Source: Eikenella sp. (GTDB lineage Bacteria; Pseudomonadota; Gammaproteobacteria; Burkholderiales; Neisseriaceae). Taken from it: a stretch of DNA of 45,195 nucleotides. The stretch is taken from the NCBI GenBank assembly GCA_030528345.1, contig JAUMZB010000017.1, positions 1 to 45,195 of the forward strand. Direction: 5' to 3'. Below the pieces are notes generated by a model that saw only the letters and a list, made by a program, of their open reading frames with translations, did not search any database and was not told where the DNA came from. Both the position numbers and the translations under genes were made by a program. Positions 36,785-44,838 of the stretch are shown here, piece after piece; within the stretch, counting starts at the first letter, position 1; the number at the start of each line of letters is the position of its first letter.

Positions 36785-36859
36785 CAGACGGCCCACATAA
36801 CGGGACGCACATTTTATTCATTCACAATCCGAATCCATTTTATTTTTAGGAGTTTCATC

Positions 36860-37240
36860 ATGAAAACCAAATTACTTGTACCCGCTTTGGCTCTGGCTGC
36901 GCTACTTTCAGGCTGCGTAGTAATCGACGGCAGCGATTTCGACAGCTCGATGCCCGCCAAATACCGCACGGAACGCCTGCATCAAAGCCAAAACTTCCGC
37001 TGCGACAACGGTTTCAACACCAGCATCTACCGTCAAACCGTGGATTATGCCGATTTCTACTACGGCGTAGGTTCTGACCGCACTATGGCCAAAATCAAAC
37101 CCATGTCGTCTTCTTCGGGCGAATACTCCGTATCGGACGACAACGGCGTGCAATGGCGGCAATATGAAAACGGCGAAGCCAAGCTGACGTTCAGCGACCG
37201 CAACGGCCGCCAAACCACCACCTGCCGCATGGCACGTTGA
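36860..37240 (+). CDS. MliC-like lipoprotein (possible lysozyme inhibitor)
   Basis: A 126-residue lipoprotein with signal peptide MKTKLLVPALALAALLSGC and lipobox LSGC (Cys 19). The mature part contains QNFRCDNGFNTSIYR, a run of beta-strand-like segments (SSSSGEYSVSDDNGVQWRQ), ENGEAKLTFSDRNGRQTTTC and a final pair of cysteines able to bridge. This order (Cys-Asp-Asn-Gly early, W in the middle, Cys at the end) resembles the MliC/PliC lysozyme-inhibitor fold. Neisserial surface lysozyme inhibitors (SliC, ACP) belong to this group, but I cannot verify equivalence. The ATG at 36860 follows TAGGAG. An inverted pair of uptake-like sequences terminates it. Confidence 0.75.
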   Translation: MKTKLLVPALALAALLSGCVVIDGSDFDSSMPAKYRTERLHQSQNFRCDNGFNTSIYRQTVDYADFYYGVGSDRTMAKIKPMSSSSGEYSVSDDNGVQWRQYENGEAKLTFSDRNGRQTTTCRMAR

Positions 37241-37261
37241 TTTAGCCGCAGCAAGCGTATT

Positions 37262-37297
37262 GGCCGTCTGAAACACCGCGCGGGTTTTCAGATGGCC
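37262..37297 (+). terminator. Inverted uptake-sequence hairpin after the MliC-like gene
   Basis: A Neisseria-type uptake sequence (37261-37272) pairs with a degenerate reverse copy (TTTTCAGATGGCC, ending 37297) around a GC-rich loop, 20 bp past the stop codon. Confidence 0.65.
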
Positions 37298-37351
37298 ATA
37301 ACATAAACATATACTTGCAGATATTATTATTCTGATGACAAGGATCTGTAT

Positions 37352-37779
37352 ATGAAAAAATATTAACAACTGCCTCTCTGCTGCTTTGTGTGGTTCTGCC
37401 CGTGTCGGCCCAAACCCCGGCGGGAGGCAAGGCAGGCAAACCGGTACAAACCAAAGATACGGTAGTGCGGCGCTTTACCGCATTCAGCGGCGACGGCGAC
37501 AACGGTTGGCGTGCCGTTATCCGGGGCAGCCGTATGGAGCTTGAAACCATCAGGCACAAAGAATATTACCGCAACCTGAAGGTGCGCCGTTCAGCCTATG
37601 CAAAAGGTGTGGAATTTACCGGCAAAACCCGTTACGGCCAAGTAACGCTCGACATTAACAACAAACGCTGTCGCGACCGTAACGGGCGCACCAACGAATT
37701 TACCGCCACGCTGCATTACCGGGGTAAAGTTACCCGGGGTTGTGCGGTGCGCGGCGCGTATGAAGTTGCGCCGACTTAA
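37352..37779 (+). pseudogene. Exported COG3650-like protein, off-frame at a poly(A) tract in the signal peptide
   Basis: The ATG at 37352 (AAGGA upstream) is followed by six A and then reads MKKY and a stop. With seven A it would read MKKILTTASLLLCVVLPVSAQTP, a good signal peptide joined to the long downstream frame. So one A is missing, by mutation, slippage-type phase variation or sequencing error. The mature part (about 115 residues: FSGDGDNGWRAVIRGSRMEL, KGVEFTGKTRYGQVTLDINN, CRDRNGRTNEFTATLHYRG, GCAVRGAYE) resembles the C-terminal COG3650 beta domain. An internal GTG at 37390 could start a protein, but without its export signal. Function is unknown. Confidence 0.7.
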
Positions 37780-37899
37780 ATAGCCCTGTTTTTCAGACGG
37801 CCTCAAGCAAACCGAAGGCTGCAAAAACCGTTACCGAAATTGATTCCGGCAAGGAAATACCTTCCGACTGCCGTGTTTTTAACTCAAGAGAGCAACGCC

Positions 37900-39966
37900 A
37901 TGAAAGCAAAACCCTTAAGCATCGTCATTGCCGCGCTGATGGCGGCAGGCCTTGCCGCTTGCGGCAATCAGGCCGCGGAGCAGGCTAAAGAGCAGGTAGA
38001 GGAGGCCGCACACCCGGTGGCTTCCGCCGCCCCCGCTTCCGGCGAAAACAAGCCGATGGAAGTAGGCGAAAAGCCGCGCCTGCAAGACGATTTCTACACC
38101 CACGTCAATTACGACTACTTAACCAAAACCAAGCTGCCCGCAGACAAAGCTGAAGTCAACAATATGACCGCTTTGGGCGATGAAGTGGAAGAAGAATTGA
38201 AAGACGTTTTGAAAGGATTGGAAAAGAATTATGCCAACCTGAAAGAAGGCAGCACCGATAAAAAAGTGGCCGATTTCTACAAAATGGCTTCGGATTTCAA
38301 AACCCGCAACGAATTGGGCATGAAACCCGTGCAGCCTTATCTGGACCAAGTAAAAGCGGTCAAAACCATCGAAGAGTTCAACGCGCTGAACAACAAGCTG
38401 TTTTTGGTTAATTACACCCCCACCGTTTCTATGGGTGTGGCGCAAGACCTGAAAGACAGCACCGTCAATATCCTGATGTTGGGCAAGCCTGAATTGGGCT
38501 TGGACAAAGAATACCTCGAAGGCAAAGACGGGTTTTCACAAAATATCCGCAAAGCGTACAGCGACTTTATGAAGGCCGTGTTTGTGGAAAGCGGTTACAG
38601 CGAAGCCGAAGCCGGACGCAAAGCGGGTTTGGTGATGGATTTGGAAACCAAGCTGGCTGCCGCCCAGCTTTCCAAAGAGGAAGAAATCGATAAAAACAAG
38701 CAGTACAACGTGATGAGTTTGCAGGAAATTGCCAAGCTCGTGCCGAATACGGCTTATGTAGATGTAATCAAGGCCAACGGCTTGGATAAATCCAAGAAAA
38801 TTTTGGTGCTTCAACCTGCCGCGCTGCAAAAGCTCAACGAGCTGAATACTGCCGAAAACCTCGAAGCCCTGAAATCGCAGATGGAAATGAACATCGTGCA
38901 GCGCAACAGTATGCACCTGCATAAAAAACTGATTGAATTGGGCGCGAAATATGTGGCGGCCTATACCGGTGTCGAGCACGTTGATGCAGACGACAAACTG
39001 GCTTTCCAAACCACCAACGGCAAATTCGGCGAAATGCTGGGCAAAGCCTATGTAGAGAAAAACTTCTTGCCCAAAACCAAAGAAGATGTGGTGGAAATGA
39101 CCAAAGCCATTCGCGACACTTATTCGCGCCGCATCAAAGAATTAGATTGGCTCAGCCCCGAAACCAAAGCGCGCGCCCAGAAAAAACTCGACACTATGGT
39201 GCTGAAAATCGGTTATCCCGACAAATGGAAAGATTACAGCAGCTTGGTTGTGAAACCCCAATCGGCGGGCGGCAATCTGGTGGAAGCGGCCAATGCCGTG
39301 AATGAGTTTGAAGCCAAACGCAGCATTGCACAGCTCAACCAAGCCCCCGACCGCACCGAATGGCAGATGAAGCCGCAAGACATCAATGCCTATTACAACC
39401 CGCTGGCCAACGAAATCGTGTTCCCCGCAGGCATTCTGCAAACACCGTTCTACTCGCCCAAAGCCGCGCGTGCCGAGAACTTGGGCGGCATCGGCGCGGT
39501 TATCGGCCACGAAATGTCGCACGCTTTCGACAGCACCGGCGCGCAGTTTGACGAAAAAGGCAACCTCAACAACTGGTGGACGGAAAAAGATTTGGCCGCC
39601 TTCCAGGAAAAAGTGAAGCAGGCCGCCGCGATTTACTCCGCCATCGAAGCTGCGCCCGGCTACCATGTGAACGGAGAAATTTCCACCGGCGAAATCATGG
39701 CCGACTTGGGCGGCCTGACCGTGGTTCTCGACATCGCCAAGCGCGAAGGCCTGAACACCAAAGACGTGTTCAACAGCTACGCCAAGGTGTGGCGCAACGT
39801 GAGCACCCAGCAGGCATTGATTGCCGGCCTGACAGACGAACACCCGCCCGGCAAATACCGCATCAACAACATCGTAAACCTGATGGACGCGTTTTACACG
39901 GATTATGATGTGAAAGAGGGCGACAAAATGTATGTTGCCGCCGACAAACGCCTGCGCGTTTGGTAA
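37900..39966 (+). CDS. pepO: M13-family metallopeptidase (neprilysin/PepO-like) lipoprotein
   Basis: A 688-residue zinc endopeptidase. The lipoprotein signal (MKAKPLSIVIAALMAAGLAAC, lipobox LAAC, Cys 21) is followed by an Ala/Glu-rich linker and the M13 N-terminal domain beginning near DDFYTHVNYDYL. The catalytic domain has NAYYNPLANEIVFPAGIL, the zinc site HEMSH (537-541) in IGHEMSHAFDSTGAQFD, and the third ligand E598 in GEIMADLGGL. The substrate-binding ending is DKRLRVW. Family members cleave peptides of moderate size; placement outside the inner membrane suggests processing of extracellular or periplasmic peptides. The ATG at 37900 was chosen for the lipoprotein signal; an upstream frame adds a non-signal tail. 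A hairpin of two exact uptake sequences terminates it. Confidence 0.93.
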   Translation: MKAKPLSIVIAALMAAGLAACGNQAAEQAKEQVEEAAHPVASAAPASGENKPMEVGEKPRLQDDFYTHVNYDYLTKTKLPADKAEVNNMTALGDEVEEELKDVLKGLEKNYANLKEGSTDKKVADFYKMASDFKTRNELGMKPVQPYLDQVKAVKTIEEFNALNNKLFLVNYTPTVSMGVAQDLKDSTVNILMLGKPELGLDKEYLEGKDGFSQNIRKAYSDFMKAVFVESGYSEAEAGRKAGLVMDLETKLAAAQLSKEEEIDKNKQYNVMSLQEIAKLVPNTAYVDVIKANGLDKSKKILVLQPAALQKLNELNTAENLEALKSQMEMNIVQRNSMHLHKKLIELGAKYVAAYTGVEHVDADDKLAFQTTNGKFGEMLGKAYVEKNFLPKTKEDVVEMTKAIRDTYSRRIKELDWLSPETKARAQKKLDTMVLKIGYPDKWKDYSSLVVKPQSAGGNLVEAANAVNEFEAKRSIAQLNQAPDRTEWQMKPQDINAYYNPLANEIVFPAGILQTPFYSPKAARAENLGGIGAVIGHEMSHAFDSTGAQFDEKGNLNNWWTEKDLAAFQEKVKQAAAIYSAIEAAPGYHVNGEISTGEIMADLGGLTVVLDIAKREGLNTKDVFNSYAKVWRNVSTQQALIAGLTDEHPPGKYRINNIVNLMDAFYTDYDVKEGDKMYVAADKRLRVW

Positions 39967-40001
39967 TTGCCGGACTTCCGGACTTGATAAAGCAGTAAAA
40001 A

Positions 40002-40045
40002 CAGGCCGTCTGAAAAAGTTTTCCGCAAACTTTTCAGACGGCCTG
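40002..40045 (+). terminator. Inverted uptake-sequence terminator after the M13 gene
   Basis: Exact Neisseria-type uptake sequences at 40003-40014 and 40033-40044 form the base of a stem extended inward by AAAGTTT / AAACTTT to about 19 pairs, with a five-base loop. Confidence 0.85.
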
Positions 40046-40155
40046 AATATCAAATATCGAACGTTTACCGCAAAATTATCAAACCGCCTGATAAGGCCGT
40101 CTGAAAAACCTTTGGATATAATCCGTTTTACACCATGAAAAGATAAGGATACGCC

Positions 40156-40641
40156 ATGAAAAACACCGCGAAAAACACCGCGAAACACACCCGGTAAAAC
40201 ACCGGGTAAAACCACGCGAAAAACACCGCACAATCCGTATTGCTCTTGGCCTGCTTGGGCTTGATGTCTGCCTGTGCCGCCCGCGCCCCTGCCGCACCCG
40301 AAACGCAAGCGGCTGCTGTTCAGGCGGCGGAGAAAAAGCAAAACGTTCAATATTTTGAAGGCAGTATCCGCGGCTACAAAATGGCGGATTACACGTTTGC
40401 CGTTCAAAAAGGCGGTGCGTTCGATATCCGTATGGAAACGTTTTATCCGGCGGCTTATTTTTTGGTGTATGCGCCCGATAGCGGTGAAACTGCCCTGTTT
40501 AACAGCGCGGTGGACGGCGAGCATTTCAAAGGCACGGCTTCTGCTTCGGGGGCGTACCGTATCCGCGTGTATCAGTTTCGCGCTACTGCGCGGCGCAACG
40601 AAACCGCCCGCTACCGTTTAAGCGTTGCCACGGGGAATTGA
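40156..40641 (+). pseudogene. Lipoprotein gene whose start is interrupted by an expanded 12-bp repeat
   Basis: The ATG at 40156 (TAAGGA upstream) is followed by six in-register 12-base units (40159-40230), variants of AAAAACACCGCG encoding KNTA. Units four and five begin with TAA instead of AAA, giving in-frame stops at 40195 and 40207. After the repeat the same frame continues QSVLLLACLGLMSACAARA, a lipoprotein-type signal, and then about 110 residues (YFEGSIRGYKMADYTFAVQK, GAYRIRVYQF) resembling a pre-peptidase-type beta domain. Without the repeat the protein would begin MKNTAQSVLLLACL. Re-initiation at TTG 40240 or ATG 40267 is possible but would shorten the signal. It may be inactive, or switchable by repeat loss. 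Confidence 0.75.
40159..40230 (+). repeat. Six-unit 12-bp tandem repeat in a signal-peptide region
   Basis: Units in order: AAAAACACCGCG, AAAAACACCGCG, AAACACACCCGG, TAAAACACCGGG, TAAAACCACGCG, AAAAACACCGCA. The unit length is a multiple of three, so gain or loss of units does not shift the frame. Units four and five introduce stops. Confidence 0.9.
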
Positions 40642-40719
40642 GCGTTCGGCAGGAAGCGCGGCTTGGGTGAGTCTGCTGTCAGGCCGTCTGAAAAATCACT
40701 ATTGAAAACAGGAAAAGCT

Positions 40720-41056
40720 TATGAGCCGTGCCGTTGCCGCACTCTAAACCGCCGCCCGCTGCGGTGTTTGCTTGGTCGATGCCCGGCTTCGGCGATGTAT
40801 TGTCGGGCGCGGCTGCGCTGTGCTGTTTGCTGTGTGCGCTGTGGGGTGCATGGCGGCTGCGCTTGTGGCGGCAGTTGCGCGTTCAAAACAACCCGCTTTT
40901 GCAAGCCGGCTGTTAAGCGGTTTGCCCGCGGTTTTGCTGTCTGCCGCACCGGCGGTGTTGCTGTGCGCGGTGGGGCTGTATCGGACGCCGGGCGAGGGTT
41001 TGCCGGTTTTTGACGGCTGGCCGGTGTATGGAGACGGGTATTTTTCAGACGGCCTT
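40720..41056 (+). pseudogene. Probable remnant of a small membrane protein gene
   Basis: ATG 40720 reads MSRAVAAL and stops. A shifted frame carries SMPGFGDVLSGAAALCC and LLCALWGAWRLRLWRQL, then stops at 40916. A further shifted frame carries LPAVLLSAAPAVLLCAVGLYRTPGEG and VFDGWPVYGDGYFSDGL, where the last letters are encoded by a Neisseria-type uptake sequence (41044-41055). Two hydrophobic segments in different frames suggest a two-helix membrane protein broken by two frameshifts. There is no homologue I can name. The alternative is unrelated chance frames in GC-rich DNA. Confidence 0.4.
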
Positions 41057-41060
41057 ACAA

Positions 41061-41160
41061 GCATAGGCAGGATACTTGTATCCGACAAAATGGCCGGTAT
41101 TGCGGAAATATTTAACCATTGCGTTGATACACAAATGTCGGATTCAAGAATACGACCTAC
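41061..41160. repeat. Double-hairpin intergenic repeat, copy A
   Basis: About 100 bp: a left palindromic part (GGATACTTGTATCC), a variable middle, and a right part (GTCGGATTCAAGAATACGAC) ending in ACCTAC. It is the most diverged of three copies (others at 44,610 and 44,739). It follows a Neisseria-type uptake sequence and precedes another at 41197-41208. Confidence 0.75.
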
Positions 41161-41395
41161 ATTCAAGCGTGGTTTGGCTTTGAATATAAACCATACAGGC
41201 CGTCTGAAAAACAGGCATTCCGTCAAACAGGATAAGACGGCAAACACGGATTTATTTTATGATGTGCGTTTTGCCGGCCGATGCCGCTGTAAAACGCAAA
41301 CGGCAAGCGTTTGCTGCCGTAAATCAAGTCAATATCGGCGGGGCTTGCCTGCCGATTGGTTTTTCCATACAAGATACAAAAGGATACTATGCTCT

Positions 41396-42253
41396 ATGCT
41401 CCATAAAGACCCGCCTCCTGCCGTTATCCTGCGCCACCGCTATGAAACCTTATGGTATGTGTTGTGCGCCCTGATTACCGTTTTGGCGTTTGCCGCCGCC
41501 TTTGCCGCTTTTGCTATCGACAACAAAGACTTGCAGGAATGGGGCTTTTCCGCTGCCGAAAGCCAAGAGTTGCGCGACAATATTGCAATGCTGATATTTG
41601 TGCCGCTGCTGCCTTTGGGCATTTGGATTCTGCGGAACATGGCCGAAACCGCCATTAAAGGGCAGTCTTTCGTGGCAGACGAAGCCCTGCTGCCCGAATT
41701 GGTGGAACAGGTGGCCGATTATGCCCGCGCTTTGGGCATGAGCGAAACGCCGCCGCTCTACATCACCACCGCCGGCCTGCCCGAGCCGTTTTTAAAAACC
41801 ATCACGCCCAAGCCGCGCCTTTTGGTGCTTTCCGCCGATATGGCCGCCGCCACGGGCGACGCCGCCGGATTGCGCGATTACCATCTCGCCCGCGAAATCG
41901 CCCAACTGCGCTTGGGGTACAGCGGCATTTGGCGCAACAGCTTGCTGGCCGTGCCGCGCCTGCTGCAACTGCCCGGCAACACCCTTGCCCGCGCCGAAAC
42001 CTATTCCGCCGATGCGCTCGCCGCCCAACTGGTTCCCGAACACGCCCGCGACTTTATGCTGATTGCCATTTTCGGCAAAGCCCTGTACCCCAAAGTGAAC
42101 CGCGAACGCTACCGCGACCGCTGGCAGAAATCTTCCAAAACCAATTTGGAACAGGCCGTCAGCGAGCTGCCCCTGCCGCAGGAACGCTATCTTGCCCTCG
42201 ACCGCCAGCTCAACAGCCCCGAGCCGTATCCTTCGGACGGCAGGTTGTTTTAA
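41396..42253 (+). CDS. M48-like membrane protein lacking the HExxH motif (probable pseudoprotease)
   Basis: A 285-residue protein with two transmembrane helices (about 20-40 and 62-80) and the overall plan of the M48 protein at 35.7 kb. Where that protein has HELGHIRLGH, this one has REIAQLRLGY (166-175), so both zinc-binding histidines are gone, as is the catalytic Glu position context. The third-ligand region ARAETYSADALAA (Glu201) is kept. The rest of the frame is intact and well conserved in length, so it is probably expressed, perhaps as a regulator or partner of the active enzyme. The start at 41396 was chosen from the N-terminal pattern. A five-codon frame (ATG 41389) on the ribosome site AAAAGGA overlaps it. 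Confidence 0.75.
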   Translation: MLHKDPPPAVILRHRYETLWYVLCALITVLAFAAAFAAFAIDNKDLQEWGFSAAESQELRDNIAMLIFVPLLPLGIWILRNMAETAIKGQSFVADEALLPELVEQVADYARALGMSETPPLYITTAGLPEPFLKTITPKPRLLVLSADMAAATGDAAGLRDYHLAREIAQLRLGYSGIWRNSLLAVPRLLQLPGNTLARAETYSADALAAQLVPEHARDFMLIAIFGKALYPKVNRERYRDRWQKSSKTNLEQAVSELPLPQERYLALDRQLNSPEPYPSDGRLF

Positions 42254-42324
42254 GGGCGCGCCCGTGGCTGCATCACAGGTTTGCCGTGCGGCGCAGCCGA
42301 AGATATTTCCACCCAAGCACAATC

Positions 42325-42612
42325 ATGAGTATTGCCATGAATACTGATTCTAACTGTTTGATTGACCGTACCCAATACAGCGACACCACCATTACAGTCA
42401 TGTTCAGCATCGGCGGCCTGCACTTGCCTGAAGTTCTCGAACAGGCTGAAGCTGCCGTAGAAACCGCCGCGCAAGGAACAGTCTGCCGTGTGGAAATATG
42501 CGCCGGCTTGCCCGTGTTGGCGGTAAACATACCGATACAGAAAATCCCTGAACTGACGGCGGAATTGGTCCGCAGGGGTTTGGCGGTGTATGAAGTCAGA
42601 GAGGCCGTCTGA
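42325..42612 (+). CDS. Small hypothetical protein
   Basis: A 95-residue soluble protein that I do not recognise. A second ATG at 42337 (MNTDSNCLIDRTQYS) is an equally possible start. The body (ITVMFSIGGLHLPEVLEQAE, AAVETAAQGTVCRVEICAGL, VLAVNIPIQKIPELTAELVRR) alternates strands and helices like a small alpha/beta domain, with three Cys. The stop codon TGA lies inside an exact Neisseria-type uptake sequence (42602-42613), giving the terminal EAV. It lies between the M48-like and phosphodiesterase genes, on the same strand. Confidence 0.55.
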   Translation: MSIAMNTDSNCLIDRTQYSDTTITVMFSIGGLHLPEVLEQAEAAVETAAQGTVCRVEICAGLPVLAVNIPIQKIPELTAELVRRGLAVYEVREAV

Positions 42613-42784
42613 AAAAATCTATGCCTGTCTGAAAAAAACGGGGTAATGTCGAATACCGGTATTTGCCCTGCTGTTTGAGGCCGTCTGAAACAGCAGAGCT
42701 GCGGCAGTCCGGATTTTCCGTATGCAACGCATAACGACAGCCGCTGCCGCTAATGCGGTGTAACCTCAAAAAGGAATCCCAAGT

Positions 42785-44578
42785 ATGCAGAACCAACGTT
42801 TTGCCGCTTCCCCGCAGTTTTGGTCGGGGCTGTGGCTGTATGCCCGCTATCAGGCACTCACCAAGCTGCTGTTGTTTTTGGCGGCGTTTCCGCTGTTCAA
42901 ATACCTGATGAACAGCCTGATTGCGTCTTCGGGGCGCACGGTGTTGAGCAGCGGCGACTATCTGCCCGTGCTGTTCAGTTGGCAGGGGGCTTTGTTGGCG
43001 GTGCTGGGCATTGCGCTGGTGGTGCTGACCATCGCTACCGATATTTGCGCGTTTATCATTATGGAAAGCACGCGCATCAAGCACGGTTCGTATCCTTCGG
43101 TGGTGCAGACGCTCTTGGCCGCTCTCAAATCCACGCGCCTGTTTCTCCACCCCGCCACGCTGCTGTTGGTGGGGTATGTGGGCTTGATTGCGCCTTTGGG
43201 CGGCATTGGGCTTTCTGTGGGGCCGCTGCGCGACTTCAAAATCCCCAATTTCATTACCGATGTGATTTACAACACGCCTCTGTATTTGGGCGCGTATCTC
43301 GCGGCCTTGCCGGTGTTTGCGCTGCTCGGTTTCTTTCTGCTGTTTACGTTCCACTTCGTGCTGCTGGCGGGCGATACGCCGTGGCAGGGCATGAAGCATT
43401 CGCTGGACTTTGTGCGCCGGCATAAAGGCCGGATGCTCAAAACGCTGCCCAAAATGCTGCTGGGCATTGCCGCTGCGGCCGCCCTAACGGTGGCGGCTAC
43501 CGCGCTGTTGCAGTTTTTGCCCGGCTTGGCGCAAAGCATAGGCGCGCAGCGTTTCTGGACCATGTTCACGCTGCTGTTGGGTGCGGAAATGCTGGCGGCG
43601 GTGCTGTTTTTCGCCGGCCCTTTGGTATTGCGCAGCCTAACCGTGTTTTTCTGGCAGCATGACGAAAAGCCGCGCGGACTGCCGCCCTTGCCGCCCGCCC
43701 AAATCCCCGCCCTTGTACGCATTCCGCGCCTGTTTGCCGCAGGCGTATTGGGTGTGTTGCTGTTTAACGCCGCGCTCTCTGCATTCACCGCCCACTTTTT
43801 CCAAGAACTCTTCCGCAGCCAACGCCCGATTGCCGTGATTGCCCATCGCGGCGGCGGCAATTTGGGTGCGGAAAACACGCTGGCCGGATTGGAGGCAGCC
43901 ATTGCCGCCGGCGCGGCGTGGTCGGAAATAGACGTACAGCGCACTTCAGACGGCGGCTATGTGATTAACCACGACAAAGATTTCGCCCGCCTGTCGGGCA
44001 GCGGCAAAACCTCTGCCGAAATGACGCTGGCCGAAGCCCGCGCTCTGCCCGTAAAAGACTTGTTCGACTCAAGCCGCGCCAACGGCAAAGTGGCCACGCT
44101 GGAAGAATTTATGGACGCAGCTAAAGGGCGCATCGGCTTGTTTATCGAGCTGAAAGGCGCAACTGCCGATACGCAGATGGTGGATGACGTTGCCCGCCTG
44201 ATTAAAGCCAAAGGCATGGAACGCGAAGCCGCCATTTTGAGTTTGGACTACAAGCTGATTCAGTACAGCGAAGCAAAATACCCCGAGCTGGACAGCGGCT
44301 TTCTCTACTTTTTCACCTTCGGCAACCCCGCCACGCTCACGGGCGACTACCTGATTATGGAAGAAGGCGAAGCCACGAGCGCCAATATCGAAGCCATACG
44401 CGCAGCAGGCAAGCGCGTGGTGGTGTGGACGGTGAACACCGATGAATCCATAGCGCGCTTCACCGCCGCCGATGTGGACGGCGTGATTACCGATTATCCC
44501 GTTAAAGTGAAAAACGCCATCGCCGAACGCAAAAATCTGAGCGACCGGCAATTGATATTGGAGAAGTTGCTGGAATAA
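42785..44578 (+). CDS. Membrane-anchored glycerophosphodiester phosphodiesterase
   Basis: A 597-residue protein. The N-terminal ~325 residues hold about seven transmembrane segments of the glycerophosphoryl diester phosphodiesterase membrane domain. The catalytic GDPD TIM-barrel follows, starting with IAVIAHRGGGNLGAENTL (His 354), then WSEIDVQRTSDGGYVINHDKDFARL with the metal-binding Glu, Asp and His, and IGLFIELKG. It hydrolyses glycerophosphodiesters to glycerol 3-phosphate and an alcohol; the domain fusion suggests action on membrane-derived lipids. AAGGA precedes the ATG. A degenerate uptake sequence inside the gene (about 43947) encodes TSDGG. Confidence 0.93.
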   Translation: MQNQRFAASPQFWSGLWLYARYQALTKLLLFLAAFPLFKYLMNSLIASSGRTVLSSGDYLPVLFSWQGALLAVLGIALVVLTIATDICAFIIMESTRIKHGSYPSVVQTLLAALKSTRLFLHPATLLLVGYVGLIAPLGGIGLSVGPLRDFKIPNFITDVIYNTPLYLGAYLAALPVFALLGFFLLFTFHFVLLAGDTPWQGMKHSLDFVRRHKGRMLKTLPKMLLGIAAAAALTVAATALLQFLPGLAQSIGAQRFWTMFTLLLGAEMLAAVLFFAGPLVLRSLTVFFWQHDEKPRGLPPLPPAQIPALVRIPRLFAAGVLGVLLFNAALSAFTAHFFQELFRSQRPIAVIAHRGGGNLGAENTLAGLEAAIAAGAAWSEIDVQRTSDGGYVINHDKDFARLSGSGKTSAEMTLAEARALPVKDLFDSSRANGKVATLEEFMDAAKGRIGLFIELKGATADTQMVDDVARLIKAKGMEREAAILSLDYKLIQYSEAKYPELDSGFLYFFTFGNPATLTGDYLIMEEGEATSANIEAIRAAGKRVVVWTVNTDESIARFTAADVDGVITDYPVKVKNAIAERKNLSDRQLILEKLLE

Positions 44579-44609
44579 ACGCCTGCTTAAGGCCGTCTGA
44601 AAAACAAGC

Positions 44610-44707
44610 GTAGGCCGGATACTCGTATCCGACAAAACGGCTGATATTAAGGAAATGTTTGATTATTACGGCGGTGCATGAATGTCGGATTCGAGAATCC
44701 GACCTAC
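44610..44707. repeat. Double-hairpin intergenic repeat, copy B
   Basis: Begins GTAGGCCGGATACTCGTATCC and ends with GTCGGATTCGAGAATCCGAC followed by CTAC. Outer ends are complementary (GTAGG...CCTAC) and each end is itself a palindrome. It is flanked by exact Neisseria-type uptake sequences at 44590-44601 and 44717-44728. Confidence 0.85.
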
Positions 44708-44738
44708 ATTTGCCAAAGGCCGTCTGAAAAAGCAAAAC

Positions 44739-44838
44739 GTAGGTCGGATACTTGTATCCGACAAATCGGTTGATGCTTCGGAAACGTTTAACCATTGCGC
44801 CGATACATACATAATTTCGGATTCGAGAATCCGGCACA
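44739..44838. repeat. Double-hairpin intergenic repeat, copy C
   Basis: Begins GTAGGTCGGATACTTGTATC, a perfect palindrome through the CCGAC that follows, and ends near TCGGATTCGAGAATCCGG. It is flanked by uptake sequences at 44717-44728 and 44849-44860, so copies B and C alternate with three uptake sites. The right end is more diverged than in copy B. Confidence 0.85.

Noticed and set aside
40772..41395. N-terminal extension of the M48-like protein by about 208 residues
   Set aside because: It runs through an uptake sequence and repeat copy A, whose encoded peptide (VSDKM...SDSRIR) recurs wherever the repeat occurs, so it is not conserved protein sequence.
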